From contig JALNYK010000015.1 in the NCBI GenBank assembly GCA_023229845.1, positions 1-64,000 of the forward strand: a stretch of 64,000 nucleotides of DNA. The letters run 5' to 3'. The notes under the pieces were generated by a model. The model had not been told where the DNA came from. It did not search any database and saw only the letters and a list, made by a program, of their open reading frames with translations. The position numbers and the translations under genes were made by a program. Below, in pieces: positions 16,711-25,710 of the stretch; position 1 is the stretch's first letter; every line of letters begins with the position of its first letter. The DNA comes from Gallionella sp. GTDB taxonomy: Bacteria; Pseudomonadota; Gammaproteobacteria; Burkholderiales; Gallionellaceae.

Positions 16711-18160
16711 TCTCCAACTCCTCGCGCTGTTGCTCATTCCGTTGCTGGGCGGCGGTTTGCTGGCGGTGTTCGGTTCGCGCAAGTGGGCGGCGGAACTCAA
16801 TTCGCTGATGAGTTTCTTCACCTTCGCCGCCTCGGTGGTGCTGACCGCGCGCGTGATCGATTCCGGCCCGCAGGTCGCGTTCGGAGAGCAGTTTTTCATC
16901 GACCAGTTCAACGTGTTTCTGGTCGCGCTGACCGCCTTCGTCGCGTTCACCACCTCGCTGTTCTCGCGTCCCTACATGCGTATCGAGCAGCATCACGGCA
17001 AGCTCACCACCGGCATGCTGCATCTGTACTACAGCATGTACCAGTTGTTCACTTTCGCGATGCTGGTGGCGCTCACGACCAACAACATGGGCATCATGTG
17101 GGTCGCGATGGAGGCGGCGACGCTGACCACCGTGCTGCTGGTGTCGCTGTATCGCACACCGGCCAGTCTCGAAGCGGCGTGGAAATATTTCATCCTGTGC
17201 GGCGTGGGCATCGCGCTGGCGCTGTTCGGCACCATCCTGCTGTACTTCGCCGCCGAGCGCGTGCTGGGGCAGGGCGGCACCGCGCTGCTGTGGACGCACC
17301 TGAACGAGGTGAAGGCTCAACTGGAGCCGACCGTGCTCAAGCTGGCGTTCATCTTCCTGCTGGTGGGTTACGGCACCAAGATCGGCCTGGTGCCGCTGCA
17401 CAGCTGGCTGCCGGATGCGCATGCCGAAGGCCCGACGCCGGTGTCCGCGGTGCTGTCCGGCTTGCTGCTCAACGTCGCGCTGTGCGCGGTGGTGCGCAGC
17501 AAGGTGCTGGTGGACGGATCGCTGGGCAACCACTTCGCCGGCAACCTGATGATGGGCTTCGGCCTGCTGTCGGTGATGGTGGCCGCGCTCTCGCTGTTCC
17601 GGCAGAAGGACATCAAGCGCATGTTCGCCTACTCGTCCATCGAGCACATGGGGCTGGTCACCTTCGCCTTCGGCATGGGCGGCCCGGTGGCGACCTTCGC
17701 GGGCATGCTGCACATGACCATGCATTCGCTGACCAAGTCGGCGATCTTCTTCGCGGTCGGCCATGCGGTGCAGAAGGCCGGTACGCAGCAGATGGACAGC
17801 ATCCGCGGCCTGTTGCAAGTCAGTCCCACGGTCGGTTGGGGACTGGCGCTGGGCACGTTCGCCATCCTCGGCATGCCGCCGTTCGGCGTGTTCGCCAGCG
17901 AGTTTCTTATCATCACCACGGCCATGCACGAATACCCGTGGACCACGCCTATCCTGCTGGTCGCGCTAGGCATCGCCTTCGCCGCGATCTTCGGCAAGAT
18001 ACAGCCCATCGTGTTCGGCGAGACCACCGCACAACCTTTGCCGCATCCGCCCGCGCTCGTGCCCGTGTTCGTGCACCTGCTGCTGGTGCTGATACTCGGT
18101 CTGTACATGCCGCCCTATCTGGCCGACTGGTATCGCCAGGCGGCGGCTTTGCTGGGATAA
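16703..18160 (+). CDS. hyfF: Hydrogenase-4 subunit F (NuoN/L-like antiporter subunit)
   Basis: A 485-residue polytopic protein of the antiporter-like family, HyfF branch. Key residues are visible: Glu in MWVAMEAATLTTVLLV, Lys in YGTKIGLVPLHSWLPDAHAEG, and RQKDIKRMFAYSSIEHMGLV with the KD/KR charges typical of the family. Together with HyfB it gives the complex two ion-translocating antiporter modules. It overlaps hyfE and is followed by hyfG after six bases. Confidence 0.93.
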   Translation: MIDLQLLALLLIPLLGGGLLAVFGSRKWAAELNSLMSFFTFAASVVLTARVIDSGPQVAFGEQFFIDQFNVFLVALTAFVAFTTSLFSRPYMRIEQHHGKLTTGMLHLYYSMYQLFTFAMLVALTTNNMGIMWVAMEAATLTTVLLVSLYRTPASLEAAWKYFILCGVGIALALFGTILLYFAAERVLGQGGTALLWTHLNEVKAQLEPTVLKLAFIFLLVGYGTKIGLVPLHSWLPDAHAEGPTPVSAVLSGLLLNVALCAVVRSKVLVDGSLGNHFAGNLMMGFGLLSVMVAALSLFRQKDIKRMFAYSSIEHMGLVTFAFGMGGPVATFAGMLHMTMHSLTKSAIFFAVGHAVQKAGTQQMDSIRGLLQVSPTVGWGLALGTFAILGMPPFGVFASEFLIITTAMHEYPWTTPILLVALGIAFAAIFGKIQPIVFGETTAQPLPHPPALVPVFVHLLLVLILGLYMPPYLADWYRQAAALLG

Positions 18161-18166
18161 ACGACC

Positions 18167-19705
18167 ATGCCGATCAAACACCCCAACCTGAAATTGAGCC
18201 GAATGACCGATGCCATACCGGCATGGACGGGCGAGATCGCGCCGGACGATTTGTACGAAATCTGCCGGCAGGTGCGCGACGGCGGCGGCAGGCTGGTGGC
18301 GCTGTGGGGCAGCGATGCGCGGCAGCGCGGCTTCATGCTGCATGTGGTGCTGGTCAACGAGACGGGCATGGTCTGCCTGAATGTTCTGCTGTCTGCCGAT
18401 CAACCTGCGTATCCGGACATCAGCCGGATATTTCCCGCCGCCAACCGCATGCAGCGCGCGGCTTACGACCTGCTCGGCATCTGCGCGCAGGACGGACATG
18501 ACCACTGCAAGTGGCTGCGCCACGGCGTGTGGCAGGGATTCCCGTTGCGCAAGGATTTCGATGCCGCCGCGAGCCGCATCGACGAGCAGGACAACTACCC
18601 TTTCGTACAGGTCGAAGGCCAGGGCGTACACGAGATCCCGGTCGGCCCGGTGCATGCCGGCATCATCGAGCCCGGACACTTCCGTTTCTCGGTCATCGGC
18701 GAACGGGTGCTGCGCCTCGAAGAGCGTCTCGGCTACACCCACAAGGGAATCGAGAAGCGCTTCGAGAGCATGAGCCTGCAACAGGGTGCTGCGCTGGCCG
18801 GGCGCGTCAGCGGCGACAGCACCGTGGCCTATGCGTGGGCCTATGCGATGGCGGCTGAGAGTGTCGCCGGCGTGACGCCGCCGGGGCGTGCGCTGTGGCT
18901 GCGCGCGCTGTTGCTGGAGCGCGAGCGCGTCGCCAATCATCTGGGCGACCTCGGCTATCTGGGCAACGATGTCGCGCTGTCGTTCGGCTTTGCGCAATTC
19001 TGGATGCTCAAGGAACAGGTGCTGCGCAACAATGCCGCGCTGTTCGGACATCGCTACCTGATGGACAGGATCGTTCCGGGTGGTGTCACGGTGAGTCTCG
19101 ATGCCGGGGGCAAGCGCATCATCGAGGAGGAATGCGCGATGCTGGAGCGTGAGGTGAATATCCTGCGCGGCATCTACGAAGAACATGCCGGGGTACAGGA
19201 CCGCTTTATCGGAAGCGGGCGCGTCGAGCCGAAGCTGGCCGCTCAGCTCGGTCTATGCGGCATGGCCGGACGCGCCAGCGCGCAGGCCTGGGATGCGCGC
19301 GTGCAGTTTGCTACCGCCCCCTACGACAAGCTGGACGTGAGGATGGCGACCTACCGCAACGGCGATGTCGCGGCGCGCGTCATCGTGCGATTCGACGAAC
19401 TGTTCGAATCGTTGCGTTTACAGCGTGAGATATTGACCAACCTGATCCACGAAGAAGATGCGCCGGCATTGTTGGAGAAGCTGCCCGCGAACGGCTTCGG
19501 CATCGGTATGGTGGAAGGCTGGCGCGGCGAGGTAATGGTGGCGATCCATACCGATGCCGAAGGCAAGCTCACGCGCGTCCATCCGCACGATCCTTCCTGG
19601 CAGAACTGGCCGCTGCTGGAACACGCGATCATCGACAACATCGTGCCGGACTTCCCGCTCATCAACAAATCGTTCAACCTCAGTTATACAGGGCAGGATC
19701 TCTGA
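18167..19705 (+). CDS. hyfG: Hydrogenase-4-like large subunit lacking Ni-Fe cysteine ligands
   Basis: A 512-residue protein: an N-terminal NuoC-like domain (about 1-165, with YPDISRIFPAANRMQRAAYDLLG) fused to a NuoD/[NiFe] large-subunit domain (GPVHAGIIEPGHFRFSVIGE, LEERLGYTHKGIEKRFE). In catalytic group 4 enzymes the first metal motif reads CGxC after the GRV; here it reads GRVSGDSTVAYAWAY, with no cysteine. The C-terminal motif DPCxxC is also absent, and the protein ends KSFNLSYTGQDL. It therefore cannot bind a Ni-Fe centre in the known way. This is the pattern described for Ehr (energy-converting hydrogenase-related) complexes. The function is probably redox-coupled ion pumping with an unknown substrate. 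Confidence 0.9.
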   Translation: MPIKHPNLKLSRMTDAIPAWTGEIAPDDLYEICRQVRDGGGRLVALWGSDARQRGFMLHVVLVNETGMVCLNVLLSADQPAYPDISRIFPAANRMQRAAYDLLGICAQDGHDHCKWLRHGVWQGFPLRKDFDAAASRIDEQDNYPFVQVEGQGVHEIPVGPVHAGIIEPGHFRFSVIGERVLRLEERLGYTHKGIEKRFESMSLQQGAALAGRVSGDSTVAYAWAYAMAAESVAGVTPPGRALWLRALLLERERVANHLGDLGYLGNDVALSFGFAQFWMLKEQVLRNNAALFGHRYLMDRIVPGGVTVSLDAGGKRIIEEECAMLEREVNILRGIYEEHAGVQDRFIGSGRVEPKLAAQLGLCGMAGRASAQAWDARVQFATAPYDKLDVRMATYRNGDVAARVIVRFDELFESLRLQREILTNLIHEEDAPALLEKLPANGFGIGMVEGWRGEVMVAIHTDAEGKLTRVHPHDPSWQNWPLLEHAIIDNIVPDFPLINKSFNLSYTGQDL

Positions 19706-20232
19706 TGTATCAGATGCTGAAACAGATCATTAAGACCGGCATCAAGACCGAGACGCCGCCGCACGCGGACGAAGCCATGCGCCTGGTCGAGCAGCGTCTG
19801 CAACAGGAGATACTGGACGTGTTCGGCGGCGCGCTGGCGATCCGCATGGTGGACGCCGGTTCGTGCAACGGCTGCGAGCTGGAGATACACGCGGTCAACA
19901 ACGCCTATTACAACATCGAAGGGCTGGGCATCAAATTCGTCGCCAGCCCGCGCCATGCCGACCTGCTGCTGGTCACCGGCCCGGTGTCGCGCCACATGGA
20001 AGAGGCGCTGAAACGCACTTACGATGCCACACCCGAACCGAAGCTGGTCGTCGCGATCGGCGATTGCGGATGCAGCGGCGGCATCTTTGCTCCCGACGAC
20101 GGGAGCGAGAACTACGCCACCTGCGGCAAAGTCTCCAACGTCATCCCGGTGGACGTGGTGGTAAGCGGCTGCCCGCCCACGCCTACCGCGATCCTGCAAG
20201 GCATCCTCACAGCCGTCAGCGCGAAGAAATAG
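19705..20232 (+). CDS. hyfI: Hydrogenase-4-like small subunit (NuoB-like)
   Basis: A 175-residue peripheral subunit with the cysteines for one proximal 4Fe-4S cluster: DAGSCNGCE (two Cys, N-terminal), GDCGCSGGIF (middle) and SGCPPTPTAIL (C-terminal). Thus electron transfer is retained although the partner large subunit has lost its metal site. The start overlaps the hyfG stop (TGATG). Last gene of the operon: no ferredoxin-like HyfA/HyfH and no maturation gene (hyp) follows. Convergent mnmC ends six bases away. Confidence 0.93.
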   Translation: MYQMLKQIIKTGIKTETPPHADEAMRLVEQRLQQEILDVFGGALAIRMVDAGSCNGCELEIHAVNNAYYNIEGLGIKFVASPRHADLLLVTGPVSRHMEEALKRTYDATPEPKLVVAIGDCGCSGGIFAPDDGSENYATCGKVSNVIPVDVVVSGCPPTPTAILQGILTAVSAKK

Positions 20233-20238
20233 GCATCG

Positions 20239-22047
20239 CTAAACGCGCGCACGCGGCGACAGCGCGGAGAGCACGGCTGCGGGCAGCGGCGGCAGTTGTC
20301 CGCAGGCTTGCGCTGCGATGGTCTCGGCGGCAAGTCCTGCGGTGAGCAGGCCGCGGGTGCCGTGCGCGAGGCTGCAATACAGGCCGCGCTGCACATCGCC
20401 GACCAGAGGCGTCGCGCCGGGTGCGGAGCATCGCACCGAGGCCCGCCCGTCCAGTCGTTCGATATCGGGCTCGCCTAGCGCCTCGCGCAGCGACGGCGCG
20501 AACGATGCCAGCTTTGCCAAGTTGTCCTCATGGTCCGCCGAGCGCACATCGCGCGACTCGTCGCCGAATGCATGCGTCGCGCCGATCACATGCACGCCGC
20601 CGGCAGCGGGTGCGCAATAGCCGTCGCCGCACACCACCGTCTGCAACTTGCTGCTTGCATCGGTCGCGGGCAACAGGCTGACCTGGCCGCGTACCGGCGT
20701 CAGCGGGAACTGCGCGAACGGCTCCAGTGCGAGCGCAGAGTGCGCGCAGCACACCACTGCGACCTCCGCCTCAACTGCCCAATCTTGTCCGGCGGCACGC
20801 CAGCCTGTATCCGTCTGTGTCAGAGTCTCCACCCGATAATCGAAGCGCCGTTCGATCAGCGCATGATCCGCGAGCCGTTCGCACAGTGCGGGCGGCACGA
20901 CCCAGCCGCCGCCGGGGAACCACAGCCCGCCATGCGCCATTGCCATGCCCGCGAGTCGGGAGGCCGCATCGGCATCGACGAACTGCATCAGGTGTGCGGG
21001 CCATTCGATACCGGCGAGCCTCGCGATGCGTTTTCGCTCGGCTTCGTTGCATTCCAGTTGCAGCAGCCCGCATTCGGCGCGCAGTTCGCCATCCGCCGGC
21101 AGCGATTCGTCGAGCATTGCCAGCGCATGACCGTAGGATGCCAGCACGAAGCTGTGCAGCGCGTTCATGCCCGCGCCGAAGCGCGCATGAAGGATGCCGC
21201 GCGGGTTGCCCGAGGCCGCGCTTGCCAGCCGCGGCGCGCGCTCCAGCAACGTCACCTGTACGCCGCGCTGCGCCAGTGCATGCGCTGCCGCACAACCCGA
21301 GATGCCGCCGCCGACGACGAGAGCGGTTCGAGGCGTGCAACGTTTCCGGTTGTCCGTGCGGTGAACAGAAAAATGGCCGCGCAACATCTCGCGCTTGAAG
21401 CCGAATCCCGGCGCGCGTGCCACGTCGAATCCGGCTTGCAGCAGCCCGCGCCGCACCCAGCCTGCGCTGGTGTAGGTCGAGATCGTCGCACCGGCACGCG
21501 AGGCGCGCGCGATCGCGGCCAACACTTGTTCGCTCCACATTTCGGGGTTCTTCGCCGGAGTGAAGCCGTCGAGGAACCATGCATCCACCGCGTTTTCCTG
21601 CAGTTGCGGCAACGCCTCGGCAATGTCGGTTATCGCTAGCGTCAGCCGCACACGCCCGAACGACCAGCGGTTCCAGCCCGGCACGCGCCGCCGCCATCGC
21701 GCCAGCAGCGCCTCGGCATCGGCGGCAAGCTCGGGCCACAGCGCCAGCGCGGCGCGCAGGTCGTCGTCTTTCAGTGGAAATCTTTCGACGCTGAAAAAGT
21801 CCAGGCTGGCCCCCGGCGGAGCCGTTCGTTCGAACAGTCGCAGCGTGCAAAGAAAATTTAGCCCGGTGCCGAAGCCGGTCTCCCCGACGGCGAAGCTCTC
21901 GCCTGCGGACAGCGCGGCGAATCGTTCCGCCAGCCGGTTGGCCTGCAGGAAGACGTGTTCGGTCTCTTCGAGGCCGGAGTCGGCGGAAAAATACACATCG
22001 CCGAAGCGCGATGAGAACGGCAGGCCGTCTTGCCAGGCTAGCGTCAT
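20239..22047 (-). CDS. mnmC: Bifunctional tRNA wobble-uridine modification enzyme MnmC
   Basis: A 602-residue fusion enzyme. The N-terminal methyltransferase domain (about 1-235; GETGFGTGLNFLCTLRLF binds SAM, WFLDGFTPAKNPEMW is the catalytic-side motif) and the C-terminal FAD-dependent oxidase domain (ALVVGGGISGCAAAHALAQR dinucleotide motif) together convert cmnm5s2U34 via nm5s2U34 to mnm5s2U34 in tRNA. Domain order and length match the proteobacterial family. The flanking genes are unrelated. It is monocistronic, convergent with hyfI. Confidence 0.95.
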   Translation of the reverse strand: MTLAWQDGLPFSSRFGDVYFSADSGLEETEHVFLQANRLAERFAALSAGESFAVGETGFGTGLNFLCTLRLFERTAPPGASLDFFSVERFPLKDDDLRAALALWPELAADAEALLARWRRRVPGWNRWSFGRVRLTLAITDIAEALPQLQENAVDAWFLDGFTPAKNPEMWSEQVLAAIARASRAGATISTYTSAGWVRRGLLQAGFDVARAPGFGFKREMLRGHFSVHRTDNRKRCTPRTALVVGGGISGCAAAHALAQRGVQVTLLERAPRLASAASGNPRGILHARFGAGMNALHSFVLASYGHALAMLDESLPADGELRAECGLLQLECNEAERKRIARLAGIEWPAHLMQFVDADAASRLAGMAMAHGGLWFPGGGWVVPPALCERLADHALIERRFDYRVETLTQTDTGWRAAGQDWAVEAEVAVVCCAHSALALEPFAQFPLTPVRGQVSLLPATDASSKLQTVVCGDGYCAPAAGGVHVIGATHAFGDESRDVRSADHEDNLAKLASFAPSLREALGEPDIERLDGRASVRCSAPGATPLVGDVQRGLYCSLAHGTRGLLTAGLAAETIAAQACGQLPPLPAAVLSALSPRARV

Positions 22048-22199
22048 GGCGGGTGCGTAGGTGTAAAAACAGAGCGGCGAAGTCTAGCAGACCGGCGCGA
22101 CTCTGCGCGCGCAAGACCGCTATCTGTCGTGCCGGCGATGGCAGGCGTTACAATGCGCCGCCGTCGCAGCGGCGACCACCAGACATCGACAGGAAATCC

Positions 22200-22754
22200 A
22201 TGGCAATCAAGGCAACCGTTTTCAAGGCCAATCTGCAAATCGCGGATATGGAGCGGCACTATTATCAGGATCACGCGCTCACCCTGGCGCGGCATCCGTC
22301 CGAGACCGACGAGCGCCTGATGGTGCGCCTGCTGGCGTTCGCGCTGCACGCGCACGAGTATCTGGAATTCGGGCAGGGCATGACCGATGACGACGAGGCC
22401 GATCTGTGGCGCAAGGATCTGACCGGCGCGATCGAGCAATGGATAGACGTCGGCATCCCGGAAGAAAAACTGATCCGCAAGGCCTGCGGTCGTGCCGATG
22501 AAGTGGTGGTGTACTGCTATGGCGGACGCGTCGCCGATATGTGGTTTGCGCAGAACAGCGCGCAGTTCGAGCGCCAGAAGAATCTCACCATCGTCAACCT
22601 GCCGCCGGAGAGCACGCAGGCGCTGGCGAAACTGGCGCAGCGCACGATGAGTCTGCAATGCACCATCCAGGACGGGCAGGTATGGCTGGGCGACGGCGAC
22701 GCCAGCGTGCAGGTGGAGCGGGTGGTGCTGAAAGCGGCGGCAGGCCGCAGGTGA
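22200..22754 (+). CDS. yaeQ: YaeQ family protein
   Basis: A 184-residue protein matching YaeQ throughout: MAIKATVFKANLQIADMERH, YYQDHALTLARHPSETDERL, MVRLLAFALHAHEYLEFG, DDEADLWRKDLTGAIEQWID. The fold is PD-(D/E)xK nuclease-like in structure, with E/D/K residues in this region, but the cellular role is unsettled (reported as a suppressor of rfaH loss). The start at 22200 is supported by the CAGGAAATCC ribosome-binding site and by family alignment. Confidence 0.93.
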   Translation: MAIKATVFKANLQIADMERHYYQDHALTLARHPSETDERLMVRLLAFALHAHEYLEFGQGMTDDDEADLWRKDLTGAIEQWIDVGIPEEKLIRKACGRADEVVVYCYGGRVADMWFAQNSAQFERQKNLTIVNLPPESTQALAKLAQRTMSLQCTIQDGQVWLGDGDASVQVERVVLKAAAGRR

Positions 22755-22794
22755 TCCGCCGCCGCTGATCGCGTTCGGTGTCGCTCAGTGCCGT

Positions 22795-22850
22795 TCAACA
22801 CTCAACACTCAACACTCAACACTCAGCACTCAGTCCTCAGTCCTCAGTCC
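22795..22850. repeat. Heptamer tandem repeat, eight units
   Basis: Four TCAACAC, one TCAGCAC and three TCAGTCC units follow one another without gaps. The array ends at the stop codon of the diguanylate cyclase gene. It fills the gap between convergent yaeQ and the GGDEF gene. Units changing gradually along the array indicate slippage followed by point change. Confidence 0.92.
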
Positions 22851-24010
22851 TAGCAAGTGAAGCTGACCACCCGGTTGCGGCCGGCTTCCTTGGCGGCGTA
22901 AAGCGCTGCGTCGGCTTCCGCCAGCAGGTCTTTCAGTTCCCGCGCTTTATCGTCCGGGCAGCATGCTACGCCGATGCTCACGGTGACTTGGACAGGGCCA
23001 TTTTCGGAGGACAGCGTCTTGAAGGCAATGATTTCCCTCAGCGACTCGGCCAGCGTTCGCGCGCCCTCGGCATCGGTGTCGGGCGCGAGCACGCAGAACT
23101 CCTCGCCGCCGTAACGCCCCAGCACGTCGCCGCCGCGCAGCCGTCCCGCCAGCAAACGGGTGACCTGGCGCAGCACCGTATCGCCGACCGGATGGCCGTA
23201 GGTGTCGTTGATGCGCTTGAAGTGATCCACGTCTATCATCATCAGGGTCATCGGCGAGCCGCCGCGACGGGCCAGTGCATGTTCGGCCAGTTCCATCAGC
23301 GCGCGCCGGTTGGGGATGCCGGTGAGACTGTCGGTCATCGCCAGTTCCAGGACTTCGCGGTCCGTGCGTTCCTTGACCATCAGTATGAAACCAACCGAGC
23401 CGATCAGTGCGGTTGCCATGATGGCGATGAAGGAAACGATTTGCACCGGATGCGGTGCGATGGCGTTCTGCGGCTGCGCGAATTCGGCGTAACCGGACAA
23501 CGCGGCGGCGGCACGCAGCCCCAGCACCAGCAGCATCCCAACGATTCCGCCGAATAGCAAACGCCATGCGCGTCCGGCGCGGGTCTCCCGGTCGGTCAGC
23601 AGCATGCGCGCGATCAGCGCCAACTGGAAGGCAAAGATCAGGCTGCCCCAGACGAAGCGGCCGCGTATGTCGTCGGCCAGCAGTGCGGCCATCACCATCG
23701 CCAATGCGATCGGGACGAAATACTGCCAGCGCGGCACCGGACGCCGCTGAAATTCGCAGATGGCCGCGAGGGCCAGCGCATGGGCGCCGGCCTTGAAACC
23801 ATTGGCGACGACGAGGGAAAGTACATCCGGGATCGCGCCGCGTGCAGCGACCAGTATCCAGGTCAGGGTCTCCAGCAGCATCGCCATTGCCCAGAGACGC
23901 ATGCCGTCGCGCTGCTTGTCCTTGCCGCCGGCGGCAACGAACAGACTCAGCGCCATCATGACGTTGGTCAGAATCAGCGCAAACAGCAATGTGCGTGGAT
24001 CGAGATTCAT
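22850..24010 (-). CDS. Membrane diguanylate cyclase (GGDEF)
   Basis: A 386-residue protein with six or seven N-terminal membrane segments (residues 1-205) as a sensor, and a C-terminal GGDEF domain. The active site reads RYGGEEFCVLAPDTD and is preceded five residues earlier by RGGD, an intact inhibitory I-site. MMIDVDHFKRINDTYGHPVGD gives the Mg-binding and substrate residues. It should make cyclic di-GMP from two GTP with product inhibition. The membrane part is not a named MASE domain that I recognise. Confidence 0.94.
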   Translation of the reverse strand: MNLDPRTLLFALILTNVMMALSLFVAAGGKDKQRDGMRLWAMAMLLETLTWILVAARGAIPDVLSLVVANGFKAGAHALALAAICEFQRRPVPRWQYFVPIALAMVMAALLADDIRGRFVWGSLIFAFQLALIARMLLTDRETRAGRAWRLLFGGIVGMLLVLGLRAAAALSGYAEFAQPQNAIAPHPVQIVSFIAIMATALIGSVGFILMVKERTDREVLELAMTDSLTGIPNRRALMELAEHALARRGGSPMTLMMIDVDHFKRINDTYGHPVGDTVLRQVTRLLAGRLRGGDVLGRYGGEEFCVLAPDTDAEGARTLAESLREIIAFKTLSSENGPVQVTVSIGVACCPDDKARELKDLLAEADAALYAAKEAGRNRVVSFTC

Positions 24011-24234
24011 GGCGTTACGGGATGCTCGCTTTCAAGTTGGTGCATGCCGGATTTTCGAATCGGATCATGCTTCTCTGCTGCGTCTCTCGACGCAGCGGCA
24101 GACCGTGCACTATACCTGCTTTGCCGGCCTTCTCGAAGCGGCGGTTACGGAACAATATGGGGGATTCTGCGTATTGCCGCCCCTTTGTCCGGCGCATATA
24201 ACTTCTGCATGACGATGAACGTGCGGGAGTGGCG

Positions 24235-25710
24235 ATGCACCTATGGTCCGTAAACGCAGCGGCAAGAAGATTTTTCTTCCGGGTCGCGCTGCTGCTGTCG
24301 CTGCCGTTCGGGGCGATGGCCGGAACGGTCGTGGTCGCCGGGATAGACGGCGCGATCAGCCCGCCCACGGCCGCCTACTTTCTGCGCGCGCTGGAACAGG
24401 CAAAGGAGTCGCAGGCGAAACTGCTGGTGCTCAGGCTCAACACACCGGGCGGACTCGATACCTCGATGCGCGAAATGATCCAGGCCATCCTCGCCTCGCC
24501 CGTTCCCGTGGCCACTTACGTCTCGCCTTCCGGCGCGCGCGCCGCCAGTGCCGGCACCTATCTGTTGTACGCCAGCCATATCGCCGCGATGACGCCCGGC
24601 ACCAACCTAGGCGCCGCCACGCCGGTGTCCATAGGCATGGGCGGCGAGCAGCCGGACCGAAAGGACGACGGCAAGGGCCGCGCGCCGGGCGGTACAACGA
24701 TGGAGAAAAAAGTCACTCAGGATGCCGCGGCCTATTTGCGCAGCCTCGCCCAGTTGCGCCACCGCAACGTCGAGTGGGCGGAGAAGGCGGTGCGCGAGGC
24801 GGCCAGCCTGTCGGCCGAGGACGCGCTGAAGCTGAAGGTCGTGGACTTCGTCGCCACCGATCTGGCCGATCTGTTGCGTCAGGCCGACGGGCGCAGCGTA
24901 GGCATGGAAGGCGGCAAACGCCGGCTGAACCTCGCCGGCGCCGCCATCGTCACCGTCGAGCGCAACTGGCAGGAGCGTCTGCTGGAGGCGGTCGCCGATC
25001 CCAACATCGCGCTGATCCTGATGATGCTTGGCGTTTACGGGTTGCTATTCGAGTTCTACAACCCGGGTATCGGTGTGGCCGGCATCGTCGGCGTCATCAG
25101 CCTGCTGCTGGCGATGTACGCGCTGGCGATGCTGCCGATCAACGCGGTCGGCGTGCTGTTGCTGATCGCGGGCATCGGCATGATGGCGGCCGAGGCCTTC
25201 TTCCCCAGCTTCGGCGTGCTGGGCATAGGCGGTGCGGTCGCCTTCGTCGTCGGTGCGCTGATGCTGATCGACGCCGACGTGCCCGGCCTGCAGGTTTCGC
25301 TCGCGCTGGTCCTGCCGCTGGCGATAACCAGCGCGCTGGTGCTGGCCGGCATCGGCTCCTTCGCGCTGCGCGCGAGGCGGCGGCCGGTGGTCTCAGGCGC
25401 GGAGGCGATGCTGGGCGGCACGGCGGAGGCGCTCGAGGACTTCGAAGGCAGCGGGTGGGTGCTGGCTGCCGGCGAACGCTGGCAGGCGCGCAGTGACAGT
25501 GCGATGAAGCGCGGCGAGCGGGCGAGGATAGCGGCGGTAGACGGGCTCATCCTGGTGGTGCAACCGGACGGGCATGGCAACTTTGCCGCCCCTGATAATG
25601 AAACTTGCCATGCCCGTCCCCCTCTCTCCGGCTCTCTCCCGCAAGCGGGCGAGAGGGACAAAGTCTCGCTACGCGAGTTTCATGTTAAGCAGAAAGGAGA
25701 AGGATTATGA
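24235..25710 (+). CDS. nfeD: NfeD-family membrane serine protease with a repeat-encoded C-terminal tail
   Basis: A 491-residue protein: signal peptide (RFFFRVALLLSLPFGAMAG), a ClpP-like protease domain with nucleophile S105 in ARAASAGTYLL and a likely Lys partner in the LSAEDALKLKVVDFV region, five hydrophobic segments (residues ~255-385) and a C-terminal OB-like NfeD domain ending near residue 440. The partner slipin gene overlaps by four bases, the standard operon; 1510-type proteases cleave stomatin C-termini. The last ~47 codons are the translation of a palindromic element (25567-25687), so the tail is not native to the family. Start chosen at 24235 from the GGGAG site. Confidence 0.92.
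   Translation: MHLWSVNAAARRFFFRVALLLSLPFGAMAGTVVVAGIDGAISPPTAAYFLRALEQAKESQAKLLVLRLNTPGGLDTSMREMIQAILASPVPVATYVSPSGARAASAGTYLLYASHIAAMTPGTNLGAATPVSIGMGGEQPDRKDDGKGRAPGGTTMEKKVTQDAAAYLRSLAQLRHRNVEWAEKAVREAASLSAEDALKLKVVDFVATDLADLLRQADGRSVGMEGGKRRLNLAGAAIVTVERNWQERLLEAVADPNIALILMMLGVYGLLFEFYNPGIGVAGIVGVISLLLAMYALAMLPINAVGVLLLIAGIGMMAAEAFFPSFGVLGIGGAVAFVVGALMLIDADVPGLQVSLALVLPLAITSALVLAGIGSFALRARRRPVVSGAEAMLGGTAEALEDFEGSGWVLAAGERWQARSDSAMKRGERARIAAVDGLILVVQPDGHGNFAAPDNETCHARPPLSGSLPQAGERDKVSLREFHVKQKGEGL
25567..25687. repeat. GGGCATGGCAA palindromic element, copy 1 (in nfeD)
   Basis: Left arm GACGGGCATGGCAA pairs with TTGCCATGCCCGTC (25605-25618). Next come CTCTCCCGCAAGCGGGCGAG, a second stem, and the terminal CGCTACGCGAGTTTCATG. 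The element is read through as the C-terminus of NfeD and stops just before the slipin ribosome-binding site AAGGAGAAGG. Relatives: 27435, 39924 and 59196. Confidence 0.85.

Noticed and set aside
12224..17929. Long minus-strand open frames opposite hyfB, hyfC, hyfE and hyfF
   Set aside because: Composition dominated by Arg, Gln, His and Ala, no ribosome-binding sites, and exact antisense position to well-recognised membrane genes; GC-rich shadow frames.
22795..22850. Heptamer array as a CRISPR
   Set aside because: Units are seven bases, adjacent, with no spacers.
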